Assembly (NCBI RefSeq): GCF_032102965.1
Contig: NZ_CP134880.1
Coordinates: forward strand, 1,116,001 to 1,180,000
Direction: 5' to 3'
DNA length: 64,000 nt
Source: Demequina capsici
Lineage (GTDB): Bacteria > Actinomycetota > Actinomycetes > Actinomycetales > Demequinaceae
In this document: one piece after another, positions 1 through 8,601 of the stretch
Numbering within the stretch: the stretch's first letter is position 1
Layout of the letters: each line of letters opens with the position of its first letter
Position numbers and translations under genes: made by a program
The notes under the pieces: generated by a model
What the model saw: only the letters and a program-made list of their open reading frames with translations
Told to the model about the DNA's origin: nothing
The model's database searches: none

Positions 1-1760
1 ACGGCCTGGAACGCGGCGGCGGAGCCGGCCTCGTTGATCCCCGTGTGCATGATCTGGCCGCTCGCGGACTCCTTGTAGGAGAGCATGAGCTCGCGGTCCA
101 CGGGCAGGTAGTTCTGCCCCTGGGTGTTGAAGATCTTCGCGCTGGGGAAGATCGCGTCGAGGCCGAACGTGCGGGCCTCGTCGGGGATGATCGGGACCAG
201 GCGCTGGCCGAACTCCTTGTCCTTCACCAGGTCCTTGAAGAGGCGGACGATCGCCATGGTGGTGGCGACCTCCTGCTTGCCGGAGCCCTTCGCGAGCAGC
301 TCGAACGCCTTGTCGTCAGGCAGCGGGATCTGCTTTCCGGGATCGCGGCGCTCGGGCACCCAGCCGCCCAGCTGGCGGCGCCGCTCGAGCATGTACTTGA
401 TCGCCGGGTCGTCGAAGCCGGGGTGGAAGTACGGCGGGTTGTACGGGTCGGCCTCGAGCTGCTCGTCGGTGAACGGCAGGTCGAACGTGTCGCGCAGCAC
501 CTTCATGTCGGCCACGTGGAGCTTCTTCATCTGGTGCGTCGAGTTGCGCGCCGCGAAGTTGGGGCCCAGGCCGTACCCCTTGACGGTCTTCGCGATGATG
601 ACGGTCGGCTTGCCGTTCTTCATCTGAGTCGCGCTCAGGTAGGCGGCGTAGAGCTTGCGGTAGTCGTGGCCGCCGCGCTTGAGCGCCCAGATCTCGTCGT
701 CGGTCATGTCCTTAACGAGCTCCTTGGCGCGCGGGTCGCCGCCGAAGAACTGGTCACGGATGAACGCGCCCGACTCCGCCTTGAAGGTCTGGAAGTCGCC
801 GTCGGGGACGGTGTTCATGAGGTTGACGAGCGAGCCGTCGTCCTTGGCCAGCAGCGGATCCCAGCCGCGGCCCCAGATGACCTTGATGACGTTCCAGCCG
901 GCGCCGCGGAAGTACGCCTCGAGCTCCTGGATGATCTTGCCGTTGCCGCGCACGGGGCCGTCGAGGCGCTGCAGGTTGGCGTTGACGACGAAGGTGAGGT
1001 TGTCGAGGCCCTGGTTGGCGGCGAGCTGCAGCATGCCGCGCGACTCGGGCTCGTCCATCTCGCCGTCGCCGAGGAACGCCCACACGTGCTGCTGCGAGGT
1101 GTCCTTGATGCCGCGCAGGTGCAGGTATCGGTTGGTCCAGGCCTGGTAGATGGCCGAGGCGGGGCCAAGGCCCATGGAGACGGTGGGGAACTCCCACACG
1201 TCGGGCATGAGGCGCGGGTGCGGGTACGACGACAGGCCGCGGCCGGAGGCGGACTTCTCCTGGCGGAAGGAGTCGAGGTCCTCCTCGGAGAAGCGTCCCT
1301 CCATGAATCCGCGCGCGTACATCCCGGGCGCGGCGTGGCCCTGGAAGTAGATCTGGTCGCCGCCGCCGGGGTGGTCCTTGCCCTTGAAGAAGTGGTTGAG
1401 GCCCACCTCGTAGAGCGTGGCCACCGAGGCGTAGGACGAGATGTGGCCGCCGACGCCCTTGCCGGGCGCCTGCGCGCGCGTCACCATGGCCGCGGCGTTC
1501 CAGCGGATCCAGCCGCGGTAGCGGCGCTCCAGCTCCTCGTCGCCAGGGAACGCCGGCTCGTCGTCCACGTGGATCGTGTTGACGTAGGGGGTGTTGAGGC
1601 TGAGCGGGACCGACAGCTGGCGCTTGGCCGCGTGGTCAACCATGCGTTCGATCACGTACTCGGCGCGGCTCTCGCCGCCCGACTTGATCATGTCATCGAT
1701 GGACTCGAGCCATTCAGCGGTCTCGGTGGGGTCCTTGTCGATAGCGCCGTGCTCTGTCAC
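1..1760 (-). CDS. aceE: Pyruvate dehydrogenase E1 component (homodimeric type), 5' part
   Basis: Thiamine-diphosphate-dependent E1 subunit of the pyruvate dehydrogenase complex, which decarboxylates pyruvate and passes the acetyl group to E2. About 586 residues are visible and the C-terminus lies beyond the left edge. The TPP/Mg motif is seen as [10 protein letters not shown] near residue 230, followed by [11 protein letters not shown]. The N-terminus has the AceE-type [18 protein letters not shown]. The start is GTG at 1760, with an AAGAGGA ribosome-binding site just upstream. The large homodimeric E1 is the usual form in actinobacteria. It is divergent from the DUF3052 gene, with a 269-bp shared upstream region. 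Confidence 0.97.
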   Translation of the reverse strand, partial: MTEHGAIDKDPTETAEWLESIDDMIKSGGESRAEYVIERMVDHAAKRQLSVPLSLNTPYVNTIHVDDEPAFPGDEELERRYRGWIRWNAAAMVTRAQAPGKGVGGHISSYASVATLYEVGLNHFFKGKDHPGGGDQIYFQGHAAPGMYARGFMEGRFSEEDLDSFRQEKSASGRGLSSYPHPRLMPDVWEFPTVSMGLGPASAIYQAWTNRYLHLRGIKDTSQQHVWAFLGDGEMDEPESRGMLQLAANQGLDNLTFVVNANLQRLDGPVRGNGKIIQELEAYFRGAGWNVIKVIWGRGWDPLLAKDDGSLVNLMNTVPDGDFQTFKAESGAFIRDQFFGGDPRAKELVKDMTDDEIWALKRGGHDYRKLYAAYLSATQMKNGKPTVIIAKTVKGYGLGPNFAARNSTHQMKKLHVADMKVLRDTFDLPFTDEQLEADPYNPPYFHPGFDDPAIKYMLERRRQLGGWVPERRDPGKQIPLPDDKAFELLAKGSGKQEVATTMAIVRLFKDLVKDKEFGQRLVPIIPDEARTFGLDAIFPSAKIFNTQGQNYLPVDRELMLSYKESASGQIMHTGINEAGSAAAFQA

Positions 1761-2029
1761 GGGTCCTCTTCCTGTCGCGGGCGCGGGGTGCTGCGCCGCT
1801 GTGTATCGGGGAATGCGGGTGTGGCCGCTCTCCGAGCCATTCTGGTCTGTATCCGGTGCGTTGTCACGCCGGCCTGGGCACGGAGGTACGCGCGGGGACC
1901 GAGGCACAGTATCACTGCGAGGACCAAGGTCCCGAACCTGCCGATTGCACCTGTTGCGCGCGGACCTCTACGCTGGTCCGAAGGCGCGTCGGCTGGCGCG
2001 GCTTCGACGAGGAAGGGAGCGCCGCCACC

Positions 2030-2458
2030 GTGGCGACACAGGAGGGCGCGACAGCCGCTGACAGCGGAGTCGCCGCAAGGCTCGGTATCGAGCATGGCCA
2101 TGTCATCCAGGAGTTCGGCTACGACGACGACGTCGACCAGGCGCTTCGCGCCAGCGTCGAGGAGGCGACGGGGGAGTCCCTCGTCGATGAGGACTACGGG
2201 GATGTCACGGACGGTGTCATCGTGTGGTTCCGCGACGGCGACGACGACCTCGCCGACCTGCTGATGGACGTGCAGTCGCTGCTGGACGACGGGCGGCCCG
2301 TGTGGCTGCTCACCCCCAAGGCGGGCAGCGCGGGCGCCGTCGTGCCGCGTGATGTCGAGGAGGCGTCGTCCCTGGCCGGCCTGCACGCCACCTCCACCTT
2401 CGTGGTGGGGACGGGCTGGTGGGCCACCCAGCTCGTCGAGAAGGGGCGCAGCAAGTGA
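2030..2458 (+). CDS. DUF3052 family protein
   Basis: A small acidic protein of 142 residues matching the actinobacterial DUF3052 family, whose function is unknown. I chose GTG 2030 because GAGGAAGGGAG lies just upstream and the resulting length fits the family; an ATG at 1856 would add an unrelated basic, Cys-rich stretch. Recognisable segments are AARLGIEHGHVIQEFGY at the N-terminus and GVIVWFRDGDDDLADLL in the middle. Its stop overlaps the start of the peroxiredoxin gene (GTGA), so the two are translationally coupled. The gene order aceE, DUF3052, AhpE-like peroxiredoxin is, from my knowledge, common in actinobacteria. Confidence 0.9.
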   Translation: MATQEGATAADSGVAARLGIEHGHVIQEFGYDDDVDQALRASVEEATGESLVDEDYGDVTDGVIVWFRDGDDDLADLLMDVQSLLDDGRPVWLLTPKAGSAGAVVPRDVEEASSLAGLHATSTFVVGTGWWATQLVEKGRSK

Positions 2459-2919
2459 CCCATCCGTTGGTGGGTCGGCCCGCACCGGCGTTCGCGCTCA
2501 CGGACCAGAACGGCCGCAAGGTCTCGCTGGCGGAGCTGCGCGGCAAGGCCGTGCTGCTGGTGTTCGTGCCGTTCGCGTTCTCCGACACCTGCACCAACGA
2601 GCTTGTCGACCTGCGCGACGCGCCGGACCTGGCGGCCCGGGACGACCTGCAGGTGGTGGTCGTCTCGTGCGACTCGATCTACGTGTTGAAGGCGTGGGCG
2701 GACACCCACCGGTACCGCGGGACCATCCTGAGCGACTTCTGGCCGCACGGCGACGCGTCCCGGGACTACGGCGTGTTCAACGCCCAGAAGGGCCTGGCGA
2801 CGCGGGGTACCTTCCTGATCGACGCCGACGGCGTGGTCAGGTGGGCGGTGGTCAACCCGACGGGTGAGGCGCGCGACGTGGACGACTACCGCCGGGAGGT
2901 GGCGGCGCTGCTCGGGTGA
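2455..2919 (+). CDS. Peroxiredoxin, AhpE-like
   Basis: A thiol peroxidase of 154 residues in the thioredoxin fold, expected to reduce peroxides in the cytoplasm. The peroxidatic-cysteine motif PxxxSxxC is seen as PFAFSDTC near residue 45, followed by TNELVDLRD as in AhpE-type proteins. The following segment SCDSIYVLKAWAD contains a second cysteine, which could act as the resolving residue. The GTG start at 2455 overlaps the previous stop (GTGA), with AAGGGG upstream. An ATG at 2419 is in frame but would lie inside the DUF3052 gene. Cotranscription with DUF3052 is likely. Confidence 0.93.
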   Translation: MTHPLVGRPAPAFALTDQNGRKVSLAELRGKAVLLVFVPFAFSDTCTNELVDLRDAPDLAARDDLQVVVVSCDSIYVLKAWADTHRYRGTILSDFWPHGDASRDYGVFNAQKGLATRGTFLIDADGVVRWAVVNPTGEARDVDDYRREVAALLG

Positions 2920-3005
2920 CGCGCCGGTCGGACTCCCGCCGCAGCTCCAGGGCGGTCGGCCGACGGCGCGACGTCGCGAGGATCTAGGGGAGAATGTCTC
3001 CCCGA

Positions 3006-3082
3006 GGGCCCTTAGCTCAGCTGGTTAGAGCACTGCGCTTACACCGCAGGTGTCGTCGGTTCGAGTCCGGCAGGGCCCACCA
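3006..3082 (+). tRNA. tRNA-Val (anticodon UAC)
   Basis: A complete 77-nt cloverleaf read by hand. The acceptor stem is GGGCCCT/AGGGCCC, the D arm is GCTC/GAGC, the anticodon stem is CTGCG/CGCAG around the loop CTTACAC (anticodon TAC), the T arm is GTCGG-TTCGAGT-CCGGC, and the 3' ACCA is encoded. A TAC anticodon decodes valine GUA/GUG codons. Confidence 0.97.
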
Positions 3083-3094
3083 TTGCGAGTCCGG

Positions 3095-3394
3095 CTACGA
3101 GTCGACGTGCTCCGCGGCGGGGATCTCCGTCGCCACCACGTCGAAGCCTGGGGGCGGGTTGCGCCTGGCGACATCTCCCGCCACGGCCGCCGGGTATGCC
3201 AGGCCGCAGAGCGCGATCGCCGCGGAGGCGACCTGGCCCGCGGTGCCGTCCACCACAGCCGACACGATCGTCGCAGCGAGCATCGTCACCGCCGCGACCG
3301 TCAACGCGGGCGCGAGCGTGGCGAGCCAGAACCGCGTGTGTTCCTGCGAGGTCCATGGCCGCACCGACAGCATCAGCACCGTCTCGGATCTCAT
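3095..3394 (-). CDS. Small putative membrane protein
   Basis: A protein of about 99 residues that I do not recognise. It has two hydrophobic stretches, around FWLATLAPALTVAAVTMLAA and around VASAAIALCGLAYPAAVAG, which suggest two membrane-spanning helices. The reading frame is open further upstream (to 3634), but the upstream part is Arg/Pro-rich and looks non-coding. ATG 3394 has a CCTCCT complement (AGGAGG) 19 bases away, which is rather far, so the start is uncertain. It converges on tRNA-Val and is divergent from the channel gene. Confidence 0.55.
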   Translation of the reverse strand: MRSETVLMLSVRPWTSQEHTRFWLATLAPALTVAAVTMLAATIVSAVVDGTAGQVASAAIALCGLAYPAAVAGDVARRNPPPGFDVVATEIPAAEHVDS

Positions 3395-3605
3395 CGGTCG
3401 GTCCCTGTCCCTTCCTCCTGGTCCGGCGCGCAGGGAGCCTGCGCGGTGGACCGGCGTCGGGACCCTCATCGGCCGTGCTCCGCGATCGGTGAAGGAAACG
3501 GACGCCACCAGACCATGCGTTCGCGCGCGGACCGAGGAGTCGTCGGTCGCCGTGCGGCGTCCCGCGCTAGCCTCGGGGGGAGACCGAGGACGTGGGGAGG
3601 CCGCG

Positions 3606-4481
3606 ATGGCGTTCGAGCAGCTGAGCACGATCACCGACGGCAGCCGGTATCACGGGTACCGCGAGCGGACCGACGGCGTCATGGCGGCGCTCGCATTCAT
3701 CTTCCTGGTCGCCTGGTCGGCGCGCATCATCGGGTTCGTGACCTTCTCGGCCCACGTGCGGGTGGTCCTGGAGACGGTGCAGATCCTCATCTGGATGGTG
3801 TTCCTCGCGGACCTGATCATCCGCACGGTGCTGTCCGAGAAGTCGTGGCGCTACATCTGGACGCACCCGCTGGACGTGATCGCGGTGCTGCTGCCCGCGG
3901 CGCGACCTCTCAAGATCCTGTCGGTGTTCGCCCAGGGCGGTTCGATCCTGTCCTCCCGTGGACGCATGAAGACCATGCAGGCGGTCGTGCTGTCGACGGT
4001 GCTGCTCCTGTGGATCGGCTCCGTGTGGGTGCTGTCAGCCGAGCGCGAGGTCCCGGACTCGGCCATCAACACCTTCGGCGACGCGGTCTGGTGGGCGTTC
4101 GTGACGGTCACCACCGTCGGGTACGGCGACTACGCGCCCGTCAGCGTCACGGGGCGCATCGTGGCAGGCGGGATGATGCTGCTCGGCATCGCCCTCATCG
4201 GTGTCGTGACCGCCTCGGTGGCGGCATGGTTCGTGTCCGTCACCGCCGGCGAGGACGACGACAAGCGCGAGGCGGAGGAGGCCGACAGGGACAGGCACGC
4301 GCTCGAGGTCGCGGAACGTCGTCAGGCCGAGATGCTCACCCGCATCCAGACCCTCGAGGCGAAGATCGACGTGCTGCTCGCCCATGGAGAGACCCCGGAG
4401 GCCATCCTGGGCAAGAAGCCGCGCAGGTCGTCGCGCGACGGCGCACCGTCGGCTGGCGCCGACGAGGGGCCGGGGCAGTAG
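3606..4481 (+). CDS. Potassium channel-like membrane protein
   Basis: A 291-residue voltage-gated-type ion channel. Hydrophobic segments lie near residues 20-45, 55-80 and 92-112, followed by a pore-module helix, a pore loop with the K+ selectivity filter TVGYGD near residue 170, and a final membrane helix near 185-210. The C-terminal ~75 residues are charged and probably coiled-coil (DKREAEEADRDRHALEVAERR), which could support tetramer assembly. I see no arginine-rich S4 helix, so voltage sensing is doubtful. ATG 3606 follows a GGGGAGGCCGCG site. It lies 9 bases before the Nif3-like gene. Confidence 0.9.
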   Translation: MAFEQLSTITDGSRYHGYRERTDGVMAALAFIFLVAWSARIIGFVTFSAHVRVVLETVQILIWMVFLADLIIRTVLSEKSWRYIWTHPLDVIAVLLPAARPLKILSVFAQGGSILSSRGRMKTMQAVVLSTVLLLWIGSVWVLSAEREVPDSAINTFGDAVWWAFVTVTTVGYGDYAPVSVTGRIVAGGMMLLGIALIGVVTASVAAWFVSVTAGEDDDKREAEEADRDRHALEVAERRQAEMLTRIQTLEAKIDVLLAHGETPEAILGKKPRRSSRDGAPSAGADEGPGQ

Positions 4482-4490
4482 CGTGGAGCC

Positions 4491-5318
4491 ATGACCCAGG
4501 TGTCCGATGTCATCGCCGCGCTCGACGAGCGGTACCCGCCGCGCCTGGCAGAGGACTGGGACAGGAACGGTCTGGTGGTCGGGCGTCCCGATGCGGCCGT
4601 CGAGCGGATCCTGCTCGCGGTGGACCCCGTGATGGCGGTGGTCGACGAGGCAGTCGACCAGGACTGCGACCTGATCTTCACGCATCACCCCTTGCTGCTG
4701 CGCGGCGTGCACACCGTGCGCGCCGACTCGTCCAAGGGTGCCGTGGTGCACGAGCTGATCGAGCGCGGCATCGCGCTGTTCAACGCGCACACGAACGCCG
4801 ACGCCGCGGCGGGGGGAGTGGCCGATGCGCTCGCCGCCGACCTGGGCGTCGTCGACACGGTCCCCCTGGTCCCTGACAGCGTGGACCCGTCCTTGGGGAT
4901 CGGGCGCGTGGGGCGCCTGGCGCAGCCGATGACCTTGCACCAGTTCGTGGAGCGCGCGGCCGACGCGCTGCCTCCCACCGCCCATGGCGTGCGCGTGGCC
5001 GGCGACCTGACGGGACGTATCGAGACCGTCGCGGTGCTCGGCGGGAGCGGCGACTCGTTCCTCGAGGCCGTGCGTGCCGCCCACGCCGACGTGTACGTCA
5101 CCGCAGATCTCCGGCATCACCCCGCCTCCGACGCGCGCGAACAGGCGCTGCTCGGCGATGGCAGGCCCTACCTGGTGGATGTGGCACACTCCGCTTCGGA
5201 GTGGTCGTGGCTGCGTGGCGCAGCGCGGTACCTCGAGGAGGCGCTCGGCGTCTCCACCCATGTGAGCACCCTCACCACAGACCCGTGGACCGCGCGTTTC
5301 GGCGCGACAGGTTCCTGA
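4491..5318 (+). CDS. Nif3-like dinuclear metal-centre protein
   Basis: A 275-residue member of the Nif3/YbgI (DUF34) family, which forms toroidal hexamers with a two-metal site; some family members have been linked to GTP cyclohydrolase I-like chemistry, but the role is unsettled. Metal-ligand segments are visible: FTHHPLLLRG near residue 63, NAHTNADA near 98 and VDVAHSASEW near the C-terminus. The length is usual for the short form. It is followed after 18 bases by the zinc-ribbon gene, an arrangement common in actinobacteria. Confidence 0.93.
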   Translation: MTQVSDVIAALDERYPPRLAEDWDRNGLVVGRPDAAVERILLAVDPVMAVVDEAVDQDCDLIFTHHPLLLRGVHTVRADSSKGAVVHELIERGIALFNAHTNADAAAGGVADALAADLGVVDTVPLVPDSVDPSLGIGRVGRLAQPMTLHQFVERAADALPPTAHGVRVAGDLTGRIETVAVLGGSGDSFLEAVRAAHADVYVTADLRHHPASDAREQALLGDGRPYLVDVAHSASEWSWLRGAARYLEEALGVSTHVSTLTTDPWTARFGATGS

Positions 5319-5336
5319 TCCATAAGGAGACCCATC

Positions 5337-6068
5337 GTGGCCACCGCCCCCGCAGCGGACCAGCGTCGACTGCTCGACGTCCAGGACGCCGACCTTCGCG
5401 CGCAGCAGCTGCGCCACAAGCGCGACACCTTGCCGCAGAACGCCCAGCTCGAGGAGCTCGCCGCTCGTCGTGCGGACCTGCACGAGGAGCGCATCGCACG
5501 CAACGCCGAGGTCGGCGACCTGCGCCGCGCCGTGCAGAAGGCCGAGGACGATGTGCAGGCCGTGCGCGCCAGGAAGGATCGGGACCAGCAGCGGCTCGAC
5601 TCCGGGAGCGGTTCGGCGAAGGATCTTCAGGCGCTCCAGTCCGAGCTCGAGGTGCTAGGCCGGCGCCTGAGCGCGCTGGAGGACGTGGAGATCGAGGCGA
5701 TGGAGCAGGTCGAGTCGGCGGAGGCCGCGCTCGCGTCCGCGACGGAGCAGGCCGAGGCGCTCGATGCTCAGGTGGCGCAGGTCACCGAGGAGCGCGACGC
5801 GCAGGTGCGCGAGATCGACGGCGAGCTGGTCACCGTGCATGACGAGCGCGGAACCGCCGCTCGCGACCTGGACGCGGGTCTGCTCGCGCTGTACGACAAG
5901 CTGCGTGAGCAGCACGGGGGAGTGGGTGCCGCAGCCCTGCTGGGCGGCACCTGCCAGGGGTGCCACATGTCCCTCAACGCGGGCGACCTCGCGGCGATCC
6001 TCGATGCGCCCGCGGACCGTGTGGTCCGCTGTGAGGAGTGCGGGCGCATCCTGGTCCGTGGCGCCTGA
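5337..6068 (+). CDS. Coiled-coil protein with C-terminal C4 zinc ribbon
   Basis: A 243-residue protein of the CT398/DUF164-like family. Residues ~10-180 are long heptad-rich helices (Glu/Ala/Leu/Arg-rich). The C-terminus is a zinc ribbon with two Cys pairs, CQGC and CEEC, separated by about 26 residues. The family is thought to act as an adaptor or nucleic-acid-associated factor, and its function is not firmly known. It starts at GTG 5337 after an AAGGAGA site. Its end overlaps the histidine phosphatase start (GTG 6058). Confidence 0.9.
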   Translation: MATAPAADQRRLLDVQDADLRAQQLRHKRDTLPQNAQLEELAARRADLHEERIARNAEVGDLRRAVQKAEDDVQAVRARKDRDQQRLDSGSGSAKDLQALQSELEVLGRRLSALEDVEIEAMEQVESAEAALASATEQAEALDAQVAQVTEERDAQVREIDGELVTVHDERGTAARDLDAGLLALYDKLREQHGGVGAAALLGGTCQGCHMSLNAGDLAAILDAPADRVVRCEECGRILVRGA

Positions 6069-6825
6069 GCAGGTGGAGCCGGAGCCGGTGTCGTCGAGCG
6101 CCTCGGGTGGAGCCTCGGCCTTCGCTCCGTCGGATCGTGGTGACCTCGTCGCGCCGCTGACGCTGGTGATGGTGCGCCATGGGGTGACCCCGATGACGTT
6201 GGAGCACCGGTTCTCGGGCTCGGGCGTCGTCGGTCCTTCGTTGACGCCGGCCGGTCGGGTGCAGGTGGCGAAGGCTGCCGACGCGGTCCACCAGATCGGG
6301 CGTCGTACCTGGCAGGATCTTCCTTCGGTCGACCGTGTGGTGGCCTCTCCGATGACGCGGACCCAGGAGACGGGTGCGGCGATCGGGCGGCGCGTGGGTG
6401 CGCATGTCGAGACGGATGCGCGTCTGCAGGAGGTCGACTTCGGGCGGTGGGAGGGGTTGACGGCGCAGGAGATCGTCGCGCGCGACGGAGGGGCGCTGCT
6501 TCAGTGGCGGGATGGTGAGGTCGCACCGCCCGGTGGAGAGTCGCTTGCCCAGGTCGCGGTCCGTGTGGATGGGCTCGTGGCCGATCTGGCAGCGGAGCAT
6601 GCGCGCCTCTGCGTGAGCGACGGGGATCACGGACGGTCCATCGCGCTCGCATCCCACGCTGTCGCGATCAAGTCGGTGGTGGGGCTGTCGCTCGAGGCTC
6701 CCGAGCGCCGGTGGTCACGTCTGTGGCCGTCCCCTGCCTCGCTGACGATCGTGCAGCTCAGGGTGACGACGGACGGGACGGTGGCGGAGCGTCACCTGCT
6801 GTGTGTGGGGGCGCCCACGAGCTGA
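6058..6825 (+). CDS. Histidine phosphatase family protein
   Basis: A phosphoglycerate-mutase-like phosphatase of about 255 residues. The catalytic RHG is seen in VMVRHGVTP near residue 41, the acidic/arginine region in SPMTRTQETGAAIG, and the second catalytic His in ALASHAVAIKSVVG near 203. In many actinobacteria the gene at this position encodes a bifunctional RNase H/phosphatase; here an RNase H domain is absent and only a ~35-residue low-complexity N-terminus precedes the phosphatase domain. GTG 6058 overlaps the previous gene; GTG 6088 is an alternative start. The substrate is unknown. Confidence 0.88.
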   Translation: MAPEQVEPEPVSSSASGGASAFAPSDRGDLVAPLTLVMVRHGVTPMTLEHRFSGSGVVGPSLTPAGRVQVAKAADAVHQIGRRTWQDLPSVDRVVASPMTRTQETGAAIGRRVGAHVETDARLQEVDFGRWEGLTAQEIVARDGGALLQWRDGEVAPPGGESLAQVAVRVDGLVADLAAEHARLCVSDGDHGRSIALASHAVAIKSVVGLSLEAPERRWSRLWPSPASLTIVQLRVTTDGTVAERHLLCVGAPTS

Positions 6826-6900
6826 GCGGCCGCGCAGTGGAGGCCTCGCCGAGCTCTCGGAAGCGACGGGCGCCGAGACGTCCGCAGCCCAGCGCCAAGA

Positions 6901-6918
6901 GTTCTCAATTGGGAGAAC
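6901..6918. promoter_or_regulatory. Inverted repeat upstream of SDR gene, candidate operator
   Basis: GTTCTC and GAGAAC form a perfect 6+6 inverted repeat with the 6-base spacer AATTGG, followed at 6921-6932 by the palindrome CCCCCGAGGGGG and by a TAGGAT hexamer at 6936-6941 that could be a -10 element. It sits 76 bases before the SDR start. The AT-rich centre is conspicuous in this GC-rich DNA. The regulator is unknown. Confidence 0.4.
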
Positions 6919-6993
6919 GACCCCCGAGGGGGAACTAGGATGGAGCCCGCAACGTTCCGCACGTGAGACCCCTCAGACCCCTTGGAGCGAACC

Positions 6994-7755
6994 ATGCCCG
7001 ACCCTGCCATCACCGCCTCCGACCCTCTCCGCGCCGCGCTGCGTGGGTCCCGAGTCCTGGTGGTGGGCGGCACCTCCGGGTTCGGCCTGGAGGTTGCACG
7101 GGAGGCGGCCCAGGCGGGTGCTCGGGTGGTGCTGATCGGTCGTGACCGCGGCCGGCTCGAGGGCGCGGTGTCGGCACTCCGCGCGATCGGCGCGGCGGCT
7201 GGAGGCGCGGCGTTCGACGCCACGGCTCCGGGCGCGCTCGAGGCGCTCGCCAAGGAGGTAGGCGAGGTCGACCACGTCGTCTCCACCCTCGGCGGTGCGA
7301 TGGGCGGCGGCTTCCTGGACGCCGACACCGCGCTCATCCGCGACACCGTGGAGTCGAAGCTCTTCGCCAACCTGGAGGTCGCGCGCGTGCTCGCGCCTCG
7401 TATCGCCGCAGGCGGATCGCTCACCTTCACCGGCGGCTCCGGCGGATCCCCGTCCACCTCGTCGGGCGCCACGCTCGGCAACGAGGCGATCGCGACGATG
7501 GTGAAGGGCCTCGCGGTCGAGCTGGCGCCGCGCGTGCGGGTCAACGCGGTGGCGCCCACGTGGACCGAGACCGGTCTCTGGCGCGGACTCGACGCCCAGG
7601 CGCTCGCCGAGACGCACGCCTCGATGTCCGACGCGATCCCGCTGGGCCGCACGGCCGAGGTCGGCGAGGTCGCACAGGCGTACATGTTCCTCATGACCTG
7701 CGGGTTCATCACCGGACAGACGATCGCCGTCGACGGGGGAGTCTCGCTCCTCTGA
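6994..7755 (+). CDS. SDR-family protein lacking the catalytic Tyr-Lys pair
   Basis: A 253-residue Rossmann-fold short-chain dehydrogenase-like protein. The nucleotide-binding motif is GGTSGFG near residue 25, and the C-terminal landmark RVNAVAPTWTETGLW and the terminal DGGVSLL are present. The segment that should hold YxxxK reads SGATLGNEAIATMVKGLAVE, with no tyrosine and no lysine in the usual place. It therefore may bind NAD(P) without classical SDR catalysis, or use another acid. ATG 6994 has GGAG seven bases upstream. It is preceded by its own candidate operator and converges on yaaA. Confidence 0.87.
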   Translation: MPDPAITASDPLRAALRGSRVLVVGGTSGFGLEVAREAAQAGARVVLIGRDRGRLEGAVSALRAIGAAAGGAAFDATAPGALEALAKEVGEVDHVVSTLGGAMGGGFLDADTALIRDTVESKLFANLEVARVLAPRIAAGGSLTFTGGSGGSPSTSSGATLGNEAIATMVKGLAVELAPRVRVNAVAPTWTETGLWRGLDAQALAETHASMSDAIPLGRTAEVGEVAQAYMFLMTCGFITGQTIAVDGGVSLL

Positions 7756-7773
7756 CGGAGCCTGCGACGCCGG

Positions 7774-8544
7774 TCAGCCGGCGATCACGAGCGTGAGCTC
7801 GTCGGGCGCCTTCGCCTTGGCCGTCAGGGCGACGTCCACCAGCGAGTCCCCGATCATCCCCGCTGCGGCGTCCGCCAGGTCCTGGGCCGACTCGGGCGCC
7901 TCGTCGGCGCGCATCAGATGCGCCGCCAGCAGCCCACGGGTGCGCTTGGCCATATGGCTCACCACCGACCGCTTGCCATCCTGCTCCCTCATCACCCTGA
8001 CCGTCACCCAGGGAGCCGACGGGTGGTAGGCGGCGATGTACGAGGCGCTTCGGCAGTCCACCACGAGGCCACCGTCCGCCAAGGTGTCCAGCTCGTCCGC
8101 CATGCGCTTGCGCCAGAAGGCGGCGAGGCCCCCGAGCCGCCCCAGCGTTGTGCCCATCGAGAGGCGGTAGGCCGGAATCGGGTCGGCAGGGGAGACGGCA
8201 CCCCAGAGCGCGGAGACGATCCGGAGGCGCGACGCGGCCCTGGTGAGGGTCGCGTCGTCCCACGAGCTCATGCTGGCCGCGTCGTACAGGACGCCGGAGT
8301 AGACGCGCGCCGCGGCATCGCAGGGGTTGGTCCACACCGTCGTGTTGCGCGCCACCTCGGCTGCGAGGCTCGCGCCCACGTCGAGCACCTTCAACGCGTT
8401 GCGCTGACCGCTCACCTTCGCGAGAGCGTCACCCACGCGTCGGCGCGCCTCCGTGAGGGAGGGGTGGGACAGGGATGCCAGGTCGATGGGGTCGCCGCCG
8501 GCGGGAGCCGTCTTGCCCTCGGAGGGCGGGAGAAGCACGAGCAC
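7774..8544 (-). CDS. yaaA: Peroxide stress protein YaaA
   Basis: A 256-residue YaaA (DUF328/UPF0246) protein. The family lowers free iron and limits peroxide damage in E. coli and binds DNA. Diagnostic segments are LLPPSEGKT at the N-terminus, VYSGVLYDAA near residue 82 and WGAVSPADPIPAYRLSM near 115. The length is normal. It is convergent with the SDR gene (18 bases apart) and divergent from the SMP-30 gene. Confidence 0.93.
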   Translation of the reverse strand: MLVLLPPSEGKTAPAGGDPIDLASLSHPSLTEARRRVGDALAKVSGQRNALKVLDVGASLAAEVARNTTVWTNPCDAAARVYSGVLYDAASMSSWDDATLTRAASRLRIVSALWGAVSPADPIPAYRLSMGTTLGRLGGLAAFWRKRMADELDTLADGGLVVDCRSASYIAAYHPSAPWVTVRVMREQDGKRSVVSHMAKRTRGLLAAHLMRADEAPESAQDLADAAAGMIGDSLVDVALTAKAKAPDELTLVIAG

Positions 8545-8601
8545 GGGGGACAGGCTACTTGCCGTCGCAGGCGGGCGATCGACACGGCATAGGGTGGCGA
8601 G

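Noticed and set aside
45..2264. A 739-codon open frame on the plus strand opposite aceE
   Set aside because: It is the antisense of the conserved aceE frame; the protein is a featureless Val/Arg/Leu-rich product without a ribosome site and continues into an unrelated gene.
3050..4876. A 608-codon open frame over the channel and Nif3-like genes
   Set aside because: Arg-rich out-of-frame shadow of two well-conserved genes; it begins inside the tRNA.
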